Of a stretch of 64,000 nt of DNA, positions 8,695 to 17,715 are shown piece after piece. The notes beneath the pieces are model-generated. The model did no database searches and was not told the origin of the DNA. It was given only the letters and a program-made list of their open reading frames with translations. The DNA comes from Sulfurimicrobium sp963779055 (GTDB lineage Bacteria; Pseudomonadota; Gammaproteobacteria; Burkholderiales; Sulfuricellaceae): assembly GCA_963779055.1 (NCBI GenBank), contig CAVZWN010000001.1, positions 1 through 64,000 of the forward strand, in the 5' to 3' direction. The first letter of the stretch is position 1. Every line of letters starts with the position of its first letter. A program made the translations under genes and the position numbers.

Positions 8695-9639
8695 TTAGTT
8701 TTCTTGCGGGGGAAGGTCCAGCACGGAGACGCATGGCAGGCCAGCACCCATTACTGCCTGACGCACGGCGGCGATGGCATCAGGCCGGGGATAGCGCTTG
8801 CGCCATGCCAGGGCAACCCGGCGGCTGGGCATGGGGGCGCTGAACGGGCGATAGGCCAGCAGGCTGTTTTCATTCGTGGCCGCACTGATCGCAGTGCAGG
8901 GCAGCACTGTGATGCCGGCGCCACTGGCCACCATGTGGCGGATGGTTTCGAGTGAGCTGCCTTCGAGGGTTTTCTGTATGCTGCCGGGCGCGGCATTGGA
9001 GCGATTGAGCGCGGAGCAGGCCTGCAATATCTGATCGCGAAAGCAATGCCCCTGGCCCAGCAGAAGCAGGCTTTCGTGTTCAAGCTCGGCGCTGCTGATG
9101 GTTTTTTTCTCGCACCAGGGATGGTCTGATGGCAAAGCTACGCGGAAGGGTTCGTCGTAAAGCGCCTGCGTGATGAAGCCGGGTTCGTCAAATGGCAACG
9201 CGATAATGATGACATCCAGATCACCCTGTTTCAGCCGCTCGTTGAGGCGGGCAGTAAAGTTTTCCTCAATGTGCAGCGGCATCTTCGGTGCAAGCTGGTG
9301 CAGTGCCGGAATCAACTGCGGCAGCAGATAGGGGGCGATGGTGTAGATGGCGCCGAGGCGTAAAGGACCCACCAGCTGGTCTTGTCCCTGCTGGGCGATG
9401 GATTTGACAGTGCTGGCTTCTTCCAGCACCCGTTGTGCCTGCGCCACCACTTGTTCACCGATGGGGGTCATGGTGATTTCGCTTGTTCCGCGTTCGAAAA
9501 GCGTGACGCCCAGTTCCTCCTCGAGCTTGCGGATCGCCACGCTCAGCGTGGGCTGGCTGACAAAACAGGCTTCCGCTGCGCGGCCAAAATGACGGGCGCT
9601 GGAGAGGGCGGCGATATAGCGCAGTTCGGTAAGAGTCAT
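8695..9639 (-). CDS. oxyR: Hydrogen-peroxide sensor and transcriptional activator OxyR
   Basis: A 314-residue LysR-family regulator. The winged helix-turn-helix occupies about 1-60 (HFGRAAEACFVSQPTLSVAI) and the effector domain about 90-300. The sensing cysteines are at Cys199 (GHCFRDQ) and Cys208 (QACSAL), the same numbers as in E. coli OxyR. That separates it from other LysR proteins and indicates a working peroxide switch via a 199-208 disulfide. It likely controls antioxidant genes, perhaps including the rubredoxin pair next to it. It diverges from the small yjfB-like gene across 93 bases. Confidence 0.95.
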   Translation of the reverse strand: MTLTELRYIAALSSARHFGRAAEACFVSQPTLSVAIRKLEEELGVTLFERGTSEITMTPIGEQVVAQAQRVLEEASTVKSIAQQGQDQLVGPLRLGAIYTIAPYLLPQLIPALHQLAPKMPLHIEENFTARLNERLKQGDLDVIIIALPFDEPGFITQALYDEPFRVALPSDHPWCEKKTISSAELEHESLLLLGQGHCFRDQILQACSALNRSNAAPGSIQKTLEGSSLETIRHMVASGAGITVLPCTAISAATNENSLLAYRPFSAPMPSRRVALAWRKRYPRPDAIAAVRQAVMGAGLPCVSVLDLPPQEN

Positions 9640-9671
9640 GGCAGGATTTTATCCTAAACCGCCAGGCGGGT

Positions 9672-9701
9672 TTGCATTGCTGTAAAAAGTGGGCGTATAC
9701 T
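9672..9701 (+). promoter_or_regulatory. Sigma-70-type promoter for the YjfB-like gene
   Basis: TTGCAT (9672-9677) and TATACT (9696-9701) are 18 bases apart, placing a transcript start near 9708, about 25 bases before the start codon. The oxyR promoter must lie in the same 93-base gap in the other direction. Confidence 0.5.
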
Positions 9702-9732
9702 CAAACTGCTTGTTTGAAAAGCGGAGGTTGTT

Positions 9733-9939
9733 ATGAATGTAAACTTGAATACGAGTACGGCGCTGGCTTCAGCGGCTGGACAGGTCACTGGTAACGATGC
9801 CGGGACTTCCGTGCTGAAAAAGGCCTTGGATAGTGCGTCGCAGAATGCCATGCAACTGATCAACGCCGTTCCCAAGACCGAAAAAACGGCCACGAATCTT
9901 CCGCCCAACCTGGGCCAGAACATTAACACTACTGCCTGA
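9733..9939 (+). CDS. YjfB-family small protein
   Basis: A 68-residue protein opening MNVNLNTSTALASAAGQVTG, with a central helix (SVLKKALDSASQNAMQLINAV). Composition and pattern resemble the YjfB family, sometimes described as putative motility proteins; the function is not established. The ATG has a good GGAGG site and a plausible promoter upstream, so it is very likely expressed. No signal peptide or membrane segment. It stands alone, divergent from oxyR. Confidence 0.75.
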   Translation: MNVNLNTSTALASAAGQVTGNDAGTSVLKKALDSASQNAMQLINAVPKTEKTATNLPPNLGQNINTTA

Positions 9940-9986
9940 TCCCGGCTGGAGCAGGGCGTTCTCCCTGCCCTGTTCAATTCCCTGAT

Positions 9987-11237
9987 TTAATCCTTTGCGC
10001 CGGCATGGCCGTGGCGTAGTGCATTGATGGCTATCCACGCCAGCAGGCTTACTGCCGCGATGAGCGCTGTCCAAAGCAGCCATGGGTTGCGATCGCTCCA
10101 TGGTGCTGAGCTGACGTAGTCCCGGTTAAGTTCTTCCTTTCCCACCGCGGAAACTGGCACAGATTTCCATTGAACATCCTTCGATATTTGCGCCAGTTCG
10201 TAATGCGCCGTTGTGGCGCGCGGGTTGCCGTAAAACAGACGGTAGCTCTGTCCTGCCCCGGGCCTGAACGCCAGGTGTCGCGGAGTGGCCAGCATCTGTG
10301 CCTGCAGACCGGGCAGCGCCGGGTCGTTGCGGTTGATCACGCTGAATCGCCAGAATCTGGCATGCGTCTCGGGAAAGCTGATTTCCAGCGCGGTACGCTG
10401 TTTTTCGTCATTGCCGGCGGGATGGCGGTAGATGTGCCCGTGCGCGATGTTGCGCCAGTTCTTGCCGTCTTGGCTGGCGCTGATTCTGATCCCGCGGTGA
10501 AATTCGGCCTGGCTGGAGGCAAAGCGAAATGCGGAAATGGGTGGCAGCATCTGGCCCAGATCGGCTTGCCATACGGTTTCCTGTTCCGCTTGCCGGGCAG
10601 CAATCTGAAATTCGACAACCAGCGGAATTCGTTCGGCCTCGATCCGGACTTCATGGGTGATACGGGCACCAGTGGCCAGCAGCGCCTTCTCGCCCTGCAG
10701 AAAGCGCAGACGCAGCCAGCGCGAGCGGGTCAGGGGGTAATTCAGTATCTCGCCCTTGTCCTGCCTGTCATTGCCGAAGCGGTAAAACGGTGCTTTTTCC
10801 TGCACGACGCGCCAGTTGATGCGGTCATCGCTGGCGGATATTTCCGTCCAGGTAAAAAAATCCTTCTGGTCGCTGGTGATTTCAACCGCGTTATGTGGCG
10901 CGCCTTCGCTTCCGGTATCGATTACTGCCTGACTGTGCTGGCCAGGACTGAATCCGGTATCGCCGACAGGAACGTTGCGCCAGGTGCGCTGGCACTGTTC
11001 CTGTTGCGCATGCAGCAAATAGGGGATTTCTGTGCCGCTTTCGTCGCTCAGGCGCAAGTCGGCAAGACTGCCTTGTGCCGGGCCATAAATTTCGGATGGC
11101 AGGGTAATGCTCGTCCATTCCGCCGGGGCGGCAGGTGTTTGAACAGAACGAAAGTACTGCCAGTGCTGCCAGCTGCCTGGAAGCCCGGCGGCCTCTGCCG
11201 CCAGGGGCAAAAGCAGCAGGAACAGCCAGCGCATCAT
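9987..11237 (-). CDS. DUF3999 family exported protein
   Basis: A 416-residue protein with an N-terminal signal peptide (MMRWLFLLLLPLAAEAAG) and a C-terminal membrane anchor (about 382-402, PWLLWTALIAAVSLLAWIAI) followed by a short basic tail. The bulk is periplasmic, beta-rich and repetitive, with two similar Trp-containing blocks (RINWRVVQEKAPFYRF and DGKNWRNIAHGHIYR). These look like beta-sandwich repeats. Its start overlaps the stop of the DUF2339 gene by ATGA; the two are regularly found together and probably form one envelope complex, possibly acting on polysaccharide or cell wall. No function is known. Confidence 0.85.
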   Translation of the reverse strand: MMRWLFLLLLPLAAEAAGLPGSWQHWQYFRSVQTPAAPAEWTSITLPSEIYGPAQGSLADLRLSDESGTEIPYLLHAQQEQCQRTWRNVPVGDTGFSPGQHSQAVIDTGSEGAPHNAVEITSDQKDFFTWTEISASDDRINWRVVQEKAPFYRFGNDRQDKGEILNYPLTRSRWLRLRFLQGEKALLATGARITHEVRIEAERIPLVVEFQIAARQAEQETVWQADLGQMLPPISAFRFASSQAEFHRGIRISASQDGKNWRNIAHGHIYRHPAGNDEKQRTALEISFPETHARFWRFSVINRNDPALPGLQAQMLATPRHLAFRPGAGQSYRLFYGNPRATTAHYELAQISKDVQWKSVPVSAVGKEELNRDYVSSAPWSDRNPWLLWTALIAAVSLLAWIAINALRHGHAGAKD

Positions 11238-13081
11238 GGTTCCGCTCCCGGTTTTTCAGCTGTGCTTTTCCCTGTGTTCTGGCGCCGCTGGTAAAAAAAG
11301 GAAACCACCAGCAATGCCGTGCCCAGGGCAAAGAAGGAGGCGATGCGATAGGCCTTGTCGAGCAGGGAGAGGTCGTACAGGAAGACCTTGCCTACCAGCA
11401 GGCCGAACAGCGCCAGCGCCTGCCAGCGCAGTGCGGGGATGTTGCGCCGCACGCCAACAAGGATCAGAACCGTGGCATAGGCTGCCCAGAACAGGGACAG
11501 GGCGAGCATTTGTGCCAGCCCGGCACGCTGTCCGGTGCTGAACACATCCCACAATTCCAGCGAGAGGCCCCACACGGCAAAAATATTCGTGGCCACACCC
11601 ACCATGCCAAATCCGGCACGCTCGTTGCTGGAAAGTGTTTCGTTCGCCCTGAAAGCCCATGTGGCTGCAATACCCAGACAGGCGACCAGAACGGCAAAAG
11701 TGGCGAAGCGTGCATTGAAGAGAAAGGCTCCGCCATCCGGCAGGTCGAAGATCAGGTTGAATGCAGCGAGTGCAAACAGAATCAGGCTGGCGCCGCGCAA
11801 ACTGGCGCTGCCGCTTCTGAATCCGCTGCCAGCCAGCGCTGCGCCCTCGATTGCCCAGGCAATGGCGATCCATTCTCCTTCCAGTTGCACCGGAATGACC
11901 AGCGTGGCGGAGGTCAGGGCGATTGCGGCAAAAGGCAGGCGCGAGGGTGAAGGCGGGACAAGGCGCATCATGCCGAGATAGGCGGCGGAAACGGCCAGCA
12001 GGGCAATGACCATGTAGGTGCGATGCGGGTCGTAGAGCAGATCACCCAGCGCAATCAGGTAAAAGCCTGCATTCAGGAGCAGCAGCAGGATCTGCAACTC
12101 GGTGAGGCGGCTGCCGCGGCGTGCCTGAAGTATGGAAAGGGCGGAGAACTGGGCAAAGAACAGGGTCAGGAATGCGAGTGTCGGCAGCAGGTGGGTGGCG
12201 TCGCGATAGAATTGTCCATGCCAGCCGAAGTAATAGCCGATCGTGGCGAGCAGCGCCAGTGGCGGCAGCAGATCCCAGTCGCGGCGGCGGGCGAGAAACA
12301 GCAGGCCCATGTTCAGCACGGCGAGGTAGCTGAAGAGCTGGACTTGCGCGTCCACTCCGCTGCTGAGCAGGGCCGGAGTGAGGAAGCCGCCTGCCAGCGC
12401 CAGCAGGGCGATGCGCTGTGAATCCCTGCCCAGCGCCAGCCCCATCAGGGCGGCCGTCGTGATGACCATGCCGCCGAATGCCGCCCAGGACGGAACGAGA
12501 TGATAAAGCTGGTGGGATGCGTAGAGCGAAAGATACAGCACGCCCGCGCCCAGCCCGGCGATGCCGTCGGAAAAATAGCTGTAGCCGCGTTTGAGCAGGG
12601 TCTGACTGAACACGATCAGCGCGCTGCCAGACAGCAGGCCGATGACGACGCGGCCTGCCGGGCCGATCCAGTCGTTGTCGAAGGCAAATTTGAGAAAAAA
12701 CGATCCTGCCAAGAGGAGCGTGATGATGCCGATACGGTTGAGCCAGTGGCCGGCGATCAGGGATTCCAGATCGATGCTGGACAGGGGTTTCTTTACGGGG
12801 CTGGTTTGAGGTGCGGGAGCCGCATTGACGGCGCTAATCACTGGCCTGATAACGGGCGCCGTGTTTTCGGCGAGGGGCGCTGATTCAACCGGTGCCAGCC
12901 CGGATGGTGATCTTTTTAACTGCGCGATCTCATCTTCCAGCGTGGATATGCGTAAATTCAGGGCGTTGTTGCGTTCGCGCTGGGCTTTTTCCATCTTGCC
13001 CAGCCGCAGATAGGCGGAAATGCCCAGCAGCGGGGCGATCAGGAAGAAAAGTGCGAGCGCAGCATAAGCCAGAAATTCCAT
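11234..13081 (-). CDS. DUF2339 family polytopic membrane protein
   Basis: A 615-residue protein with one N-terminal membrane helix, a short coiled coil (about 30-60, MEKAQRERNNALNLRISTLE), a Pro/Ala linker to about 95, and then about 16-18 hydrophobic helices to the end. This is the DUF2339 architecture. The conserved entry HWLNRIGIITLLLAGSFFLK marks the start of the membrane part. It is the upstream partner of the DUF3999 protein, with translational coupling. Function is unknown in the family. Confidence 0.85.
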   Translation of the reverse strand: MEFLAYAALALFFLIAPLLGISAYLRLGKMEKAQRERNNALNLRISTLEDEIAQLKRSPSGLAPVESAPLAENTAPVIRPVISAVNAAPAPQTSPVKKPLSSIDLESLIAGHWLNRIGIITLLLAGSFFLKFAFDNDWIGPAGRVVIGLLSGSALIVFSQTLLKRGYSYFSDGIAGLGAGVLYLSLYASHQLYHLVPSWAAFGGMVITTAALMGLALGRDSQRIALLALAGGFLTPALLSSGVDAQVQLFSYLAVLNMGLLFLARRRDWDLLPPLALLATIGYYFGWHGQFYRDATHLLPTLAFLTLFFAQFSALSILQARRGSRLTELQILLLLLNAGFYLIALGDLLYDPHRTYMVIALLAVSAAYLGMMRLVPPSPSRLPFAAIALTSATLVIPVQLEGEWIAIAWAIEGAALAGSGFRSGSASLRGASLILFALAAFNLIFDLPDGGAFLFNARFATFAVLVACLGIAATWAFRANETLSSNERAGFGMVGVATNIFAVWGLSLELWDVFSTGQRAGLAQMLALSLFWAAYATVLILVGVRRNIPALRWQALALFGLLVGKVFLYDLSLLDKAYRIASFFALGTALLVVSFFYQRRQNTGKSTAEKPGAEP

Positions 13082-13203
13082 GCCGCAACGCTATCATGCT
13101 TTGTGGCTGGCGCAAATAGGCTGCCAGAAATGTTGGTGGCTAAGGTCCTGATGCAGTAAAGGACAAAGCCGGAAGAGGAATGAAGTGCTGCCGCCGCTTC
13201 GTC

Positions 13204-14145
13204 TTATGGCAGGACTTCGGCTTCTTCGCCTTCCTTTTTCTCCGGCTTGATGAACTGTTCGCGTGAAACGCCCAGCCACAGCACGATCGGGCTGGCGACC
13301 AGCACCGAGGAGTAAATGCCGAACAGGATGCCGATTGTCAGTGCCAGGGCAAAGTAGTGCAGCGCCTCTCCGCCGAAAAACAGCATGGCCAGCACCATCA
13401 GCTGGGTGCTGAAGTGGGTGATGATGGTGCGCGACATGGTGCGGGTGATGGCGTTGTCGATCACTTCAGGCACGCTGGCCTTGCGCATCTTGCGGAAGTT
13501 TTCACGGATCCGATCGAACACCACCACCGATTCGTTCACCGAGTAGCCCAGGATCGCCAGTACCGCAGCCAGCACGGTGAGGGAAAAGTCCCACTGGAAA
13601 AAGGCGAAGAAGCCCAGGATGATCACGATGTCGTGCATGTTGGCGATAATGGCAGCCACGGCAAAGCGCCATTCGAAGCGGATGGCAAGATAGGCCATGA
13701 TGCCGAAGCACACTACCAGCAGGGCCAGGGCGCCGCTTTCATAGAGTTCCTTGCCGACCTGCGGGCCGACGAATTCGACGCGCTGCAATTTGACGCTGGC
13801 GTCCGCTGCTGTGAGTGCCTGGAAAACCTGATCAGAAAGCTTCGCGCTGCTGAGCTCGGGTTTGGCCGGCAGGCGGATCAGGACGTCGCGCGAGGTGCCG
13901 AAGGTTTGTACCGCGGCGTCCTTGAGGCCCATTTTTTCCAGCGTGTCGCGGATTTTTGGCACTTCCGCAGGTTGCGGGTAGGTGATTTCCATCACGGTGC
14001 CGCCGGTGAAGTCCACGCCCAGATTGAGGCCCTTGAAGCCGAGCGCGGCCACTGCCAGGATGAAAGTTACCAGGGAGATCAGCGTGGTCACCCGTGCATA
14101 GCTCATGAACGGGATGTCGCGTTTAATGTTAAAAAATTCCAGCAT
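13204..14145 (-). CDS. secF: Protein translocase subunit SecF
   Basis: A 313-residue inner-membrane protein that works with SecD to pull secreted chains into the periplasm using the proton gradient. It has six predicted helices, the first periplasmic domain after helix 1 (GLNLGVDFTGGTVMEI, about 27-42), and the conserved helix-4 region YSVNESVVVFDRIREN. An AAGGA site precedes the ATG. It lies 98 bases after secD with a palindromic repeat in between. The acidic/Lys tail (KPEKKEGEEAEVLP) is ordinary for the family. Confidence 0.96.
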   Translation of the reverse strand: MLEFFNIKRDIPFMSYARVTTLISLVTFILAVAALGFKGLNLGVDFTGGTVMEITYPQPAEVPKIRDTLEKMGLKDAAVQTFGTSRDVLIRLPAKPELSSAKLSDQVFQALTAADASVKLQRVEFVGPQVGKELYESGALALLVVCFGIMAYLAIRFEWRFAVAAIIANMHDIVIILGFFAFFQWDFSLTVLAAVLAILGYSVNESVVVFDRIRENFRKMRKASVPEVIDNAITRTMSRTIITHFSTQLMVLAMLFFGGEALHYFALALTIGILFGIYSSVLVASPIVLWLGVSREQFIKPEKKEGEEAEVLP

Positions 14146-14171
14146 GTTGAATCCTTGTCTTAGACCGTCTT

Positions 14172-14237
14172 AACCACGGAGAACACGGAGATGGTTGTTG
14201 CCTGGTTTTCTCCGTGAACTCCGTGTTCTCCGTGGTT
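14172..14237. repeat. CCACGGAG-type palindromic repeat, copy 1 (secD-secF gap)
   Basis: A 19-base arm, AACCACGGAGAACACGGAG (14172-14190), pairs perfectly with its reverse complement at 14219-14237. It fills the secD-secF gap: seven bases past the secD stop and 26 before the secF start, leaving only the ribosome-binding site free. Related copies lie at 17633, 33115 and 46753. Confidence 0.9.
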
Positions 14238-14243
14238 CAAAAA

Positions 14244-16061
14244 TCAAATCGAAATCTTCTCCAGCCTTGCCTTGCGGCCATAGCTGAAATTGACGAGGCT
14301 GCGTGACACGACCACCGCGCTGAAAATCGAGGTCAGGATGCCGAGGCACAATACCACCGCAAAACCCCGCACCGGACCGGAGCCGAGCCAGAACAGGGCC
14401 ACACCGGCGATGAAGGTGGTGATGTTGGAGTCCAGAATGGTATCGAAGGCGCGTTCGTAGCCTGCATAGATGGCCGACTGAGGCGAGTTGCCGTTGCGCA
14501 GTTCCTCGCGGATACGCTCGTTGATCAGCACGTTGGCGTCGATCGCCATGCCGATGGTGAGCGCGATCGCCGCCATGCCGGGCAGGGTCAGGGTGGCCTG
14601 CAGGAGGGACAGCAGGGCGATCAGGAACAGCAGGTTGGCGCTCAGTGCAATGGTGGAGATTGTGCCGAAGAAGCGGTAGTAGATGATCATGAATACGGCA
14701 ATGGCGATGAAGCCGTAGATGTTCGAATTGAAACCTTTGGAGATGTTCTCCGCACCCATGCTGGGGCCGACGGTGCGTTCCTCGATGATTTCCATCGGTG
14801 CCGCCAGGGCGCCGGCGCGCAGCAGCAGGGAAACATCGTTGGCTTCCTGAGTGGTCATGGCGCCGCTGATCTGTACCCGTCCGCCGCCGATTTCTTCGCG
14901 GATCACCGGCGCGGTAATGACTTCTGCCTGACCTTTTTCGATCAGCAGGATGGCCATGCGCTTGCCCACGTTCTCGCGCGTGGTGTCGCGGAAGATGCGC
15001 GCGCCACGACCGTCGAGGGAGATGTGTACCACCGGTTCGCTGGTTTGCTGATCGAAGCCGGGTGCGGCGTCGCTGATGTATTCGCCGGTCAGTACCACCT
15101 GCTTTTTGACCAGCATGGGCGAGCCTTTGCGCTCATGATACAGCTCGGTGCCGAAGGGAACCTGGCCCTGGAGCGCGGCGTTGACGTCGTGCTCCTCGTC
15201 CACCATGCGGATTTCCAGGGTCGCGGTGCGGCCCAGGATTTCCTTGGCCTTGGCGGTGTCCTGTACGCCGGGCAGTTGCACCACGATGCGATCTGCACCT
15301 TGCTGCTGGATGATGGGTTCGGCCACGCCGAGTTCGTTGACGCGGTTGCGCAGGGTGGTGATGTTCTGCTGCAGGGCGAATTCCTGGCTGCGCTTTTGCG
15401 CCTGAGGACTCAGGCTGGCGATGATTCTGAATTCGCCGCCTTCTTCGGTTTCCTTCAGAACCAGGTCGGGCATGTTCTTGAGCAGTTCGTTGGCTGCCTT
15501 GCCGCGTGTTTCGGCATCGCGGAATTTGACCTGGATGGTCTGGTCAGGCTGGCGACTGATGCCAGCGTAGGCAATCTTTTTCTCGCGCAGCGCGCTGCGG
15601 ATGTCGCCGGTGTAGCGCTCCATGGTTTTGACCAGGGCGGCTTTCATGTCCACTTCGAGCAGGAAGTGCACGCCGCCGCGCAGGTCCAGGCCGAGATACA
15701 TGGGCAGCGCGCCCATGGCAGAGAGCCAGGTGGGTGAACTGGAAATCAGGTTGAGTGCGACCACGTAGTTGTTGCCCAGGCTGTTTTGCAGCAAATCCTT
15801 GGCTTTCAGCTGGGTGTCGGTATCTGCAAAACGAACCCTGATGCTCGATGCGTCCAGCGTGGTTCCCTGAGATGCAATCTTGTTCTGGCTCAGGGCCTCT
15901 TCCACTTTTTGCAGCGTGGATGTATCTACCTTGACTGTGGAACGGGCAGATGAGATCTGGACTGCCGGCATTTCACCGAAGAAATTGGGCAGGGTGTAGA
16001 GAAGTCCCAGCAGCAGCGTGACTGCGACCAGGATGTTTTTCCACATGGGGTAGCGGTTCAT
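14244..16061 (-). CDS. secD: Protein translocase subunit SecD
   Basis: A 605-residue partner of SecF. Helix 1 is at about 8-27. The long periplasmic P1 region (about 30-430) includes LGLDLRGGVHFLLEVD, the signature DxRGG motif, and ISDAAPGFDQQTSEPVVHISL. Five more helices lie in the C-terminal third, with IGMAIDANVLINERIREEL matching the conserved helix-4 motif. Full length for the family. It sits between yajC and secF in the usual order and should be transcribed with them. Confidence 0.96.
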   Translation of the reverse strand: MNRYPMWKNILVAVTLLLGLLYTLPNFFGEMPAVQISSARSTVKVDTSTLQKVEEALSQNKIASQGTTLDASSIRVRFADTDTQLKAKDLLQNSLGNNYVVALNLISSSPTWLSAMGALPMYLGLDLRGGVHFLLEVDMKAALVKTMERYTGDIRSALREKKIAYAGISRQPDQTIQVKFRDAETRGKAANELLKNMPDLVLKETEEGGEFRIIASLSPQAQKRSQEFALQQNITTLRNRVNELGVAEPIIQQQGADRIVVQLPGVQDTAKAKEILGRTATLEIRMVDEEHDVNAALQGQVPFGTELYHERKGSPMLVKKQVVLTGEYISDAAPGFDQQTSEPVVHISLDGRGARIFRDTTRENVGKRMAILLIEKGQAEVITAPVIREEIGGGRVQISGAMTTQEANDVSLLLRAGALAAPMEIIEERTVGPSMGAENISKGFNSNIYGFIAIAVFMIIYYRFFGTISTIALSANLLFLIALLSLLQATLTLPGMAAIALTIGMAIDANVLINERIREELRNGNSPQSAIYAGYERAFDTILDSNITTFIAGVALFWLGSGPVRGFAVVLCLGILTSIFSAVVVSRSLVNFSYGRKARLEKISI

Positions 16062-16073
16062 GGATCAGGTTCC

Positions 16074-16138
16074 GTGAGGGGTAAGGGGTTAGGGGTGAGG
16101 CGGACGGGTTTGCTCACCCCTCACGCCTCACCCCTCAC
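16074..16138. repeat. GTGAGGGG-type palindromic repeat, copy 1 (yajC-secD gap)
   Basis: GTGAGGGGTAAGGGGTTAGG (from 16074) and GGGGTGAGG face CTCACCCCTCACGCCTCACC ending at 16138, giving a long imperfect hairpin between yajC and secD. A similar element lies at 47709-47784 and a shorter relative at 57087-57121. Confidence 0.8.
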
Positions 16139-16141
16139 GCT

Positions 16142-16468
16142 TCAGATGCTTTTGATTGTGCCTTTGGGGAGCAGGGTGGTGATGGCTGCTTTCTGAACAT
16201 TGACCACCACGTTGTCGGCGATTTCCACGCTGACATAGTTCTCGCCAACTTTGACGACCTTGCCCAGGTTTCCGCCTGCGGTGATGACTTCATCGCCCTT
16301 TTGCAGCGCGTCGATCATGTTCTTCTGCTCCTTGGCGCGCTTCATCTGGGGGCGAATCAGCATGAAGTAGAACAGTACGAAAATCACGATCAGAGGTATG
16401 AACTGCATCATGCCTCCGGTGGGGTCCTGGGCGGGGGCGGCATTGGCGAAAGCGTTGCTGATGAACAC
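16142..16468 (-). CDS. yajC: Sec translocon accessory protein YajC
   Basis: A 108-residue single-span inner-membrane protein. A short N-terminus is followed by a helix (about 20-40, MMQFIPLIVIFVLFYFMLI), the conserved RPQMKRAKEQKNMIDAL, and a cytosolic beta domain (GDEVITAGGNLGKVVKV). A GTG at 16468 with a GGAG site seven bases upstream is the best start; a TTG six bases earlier is possible. YajC joins SecDF, whose genes follow. Confidence 0.94.
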   Translation of the reverse strand: MFISNAFANAAPAQDPTGGMMQFIPLIVIFVLFYFMLIRPQMKRAKEQKNMIDALQKGDEVITAGGNLGKVVKVGENYVSVEIADNVVVNVQKAAITTLLPKGTIKSI

Positions 16469-16511
16469 GGTCAATCTCCATAATTGTTAAAACAAAATAG
16501 GCGCAATTCTA

Positions 16512-17612
16512 TCACGGTGTGGCGCGTGCTTGCCTGAACTCCTTTACGAATTCGTCAAAGCGCTGTTCTTCGATGGACTTGCGGATGCCCTGCATCAGTT
16601 CCTGGTAGTAATGCAGGTTGTGGATGGTGTTGAGACGGGCACCGAGGATTTCGCCCAGGCGGTACAGGTGATGCAGATAGGCGCGGGTGAAGTTGCGGCA
16701 GGTGTAACAGCTGCACTGCTCGTCCAGCGGGCCGGTGTCGAGGCGGTATTGCGCGTTCCTGATCTTGACCGTGCCGAAGCGGGTGAACAGCCAGCCGTTG
16801 CGCGCATTGCGCGTGGGCATGACGCAGTCGAACATGTCCACGCCCTGGCTCACGGCGTCCACAAGGTCTTCCGGCGTGCCTACACCCATCAGGTAGCGTG
16901 GCTTGTTGGCCGGCATCTTTGGCGCGGTATGTTTGAGGATGCGCAGCATATCCTCCTTGGGTTCGCCCACCGAAAGCCCGCCGATGGCATAGCCGTCGAA
17001 GCCGATGTTGACCAGTTCGCGCAGGGATTCGTCGCGCAGCGGTTCATGCATGCCGCCCTGCACGATGCCGAACAGCGCATTGGGATTGCCTTCGTGGGCC
17101 TTTTTCGAGCGCTCCGCCCAGCGCAGCGAGAGGCGCATGGACTCGGCCGCCTGGTGGAAATCAGCAGGGTAGGGCGTGCATTCGTCGAAAATCATCACGA
17201 TGTCGGAGTTCAGCACCTTCTGGATGCGCATCGACTCTTCCGGGGTGAGGAAGCAGCGGTCACCGTTCACCGGCGACTGGAATGCCACACCTTCTTCCGT
17301 GATCTTGCGCAACTCGCCCAGGCTGAATACCTGGAAGCCGCCGCTGTCGGTAAGAATCGGGCCGTCCCAGTTCATGAAGCGATGCAGGCCACCGTGGGCC
17401 GCAATCACCTCCAGTCCCGGCCGCAGCCACAGGTGGAAGGTGTTGCCGAGCACGATATGGGCGCCGATGTCTTTCAACTCGAGCGGCGACATCGCCTTGA
17501 CCGTGCCATAGGTGCCGACCGGCATGAAGGCCGGAGTTTCCACTGTCCCGTGGGCCAGCGTCAGGGTGCCGCGGCGGGCAAGGCCGCTGGTCTGGTGCAG
17601 ATCGAATTTCAT
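16512..17612 (-). CDS. tgt: Queuine tRNA-ribosyltransferase (tRNA-guanine transglycosylase)
   Basis: A 366-residue enzyme that swaps guanine-34 of Asp, Asn, His and Tyr tRNAs for preQ1. Substrate-pocket residues appear in LTDSGGFQVFSL and GIVQGGMHEPLR, the nucleophile region in DMFDCVMPTRNARNG, and the zinc site in CSCYTCRNFTRAYLHHL. The frame is open upstream through the repeat, but the ATG at 17612 (MKFDLHQTSGLARRG) is the family start. It lies downstream of queA, the next enzyme of the queuosine pathway. Confidence 0.96.
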   Translation of the reverse strand: MKFDLHQTSGLARRGTLTLAHGTVETPAFMPVGTYGTVKAMSPLELKDIGAHIVLGNTFHLWLRPGLEVIAAHGGLHRFMNWDGPILTDSGGFQVFSLGELRKITEEGVAFQSPVNGDRCFLTPEESMRIQKVLNSDIVMIFDECTPYPADFHQAAESMRLSLRWAERSKKAHEGNPNALFGIVQGGMHEPLRDESLRELVNIGFDGYAIGGLSVGEPKEDMLRILKHTAPKMPANKPRYLMGVGTPEDLVDAVSQGVDMFDCVMPTRNARNGWLFTRFGTVKIRNAQYRLDTGPLDEQCSCYTCRNFTRAYLHHLYRLGEILGARLNTIHNLHYYQELMQGIRKSIEEQRFDEFVKEFRQARATP

Positions 17613-17632
17613 GCTGAAAACCTTTGATTTTG

Positions 17633-17698
17633 AACCACGGAGGACACGGAGTGCACGGAGAAAGGCAAAACCACTTTTCCTCCGCATCCTCCGTGGTT
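17633..17698. repeat. CCACGGAG-type palindromic repeat, copy 2 (queA-tgt gap)
   Basis: It opens AACCACGGAGGACACGGAG and closes TCCTCCGTGGTT, with 12 perfectly paired terminal bases. It lies 20 bases upstream of the tgt start codon and 17 past the corrected queA stop. Confidence 0.85.
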
Positions 17699-17715
17699 AA
17701 TTGTTTTTCCTGGAT

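Noticed and set aside
9951..9968. Terminator after the yjfB-like gene
   Set aside because: Only a six-base stem (GCAGGG/CCCTGC) without a T-run; too weak to list as a feature.
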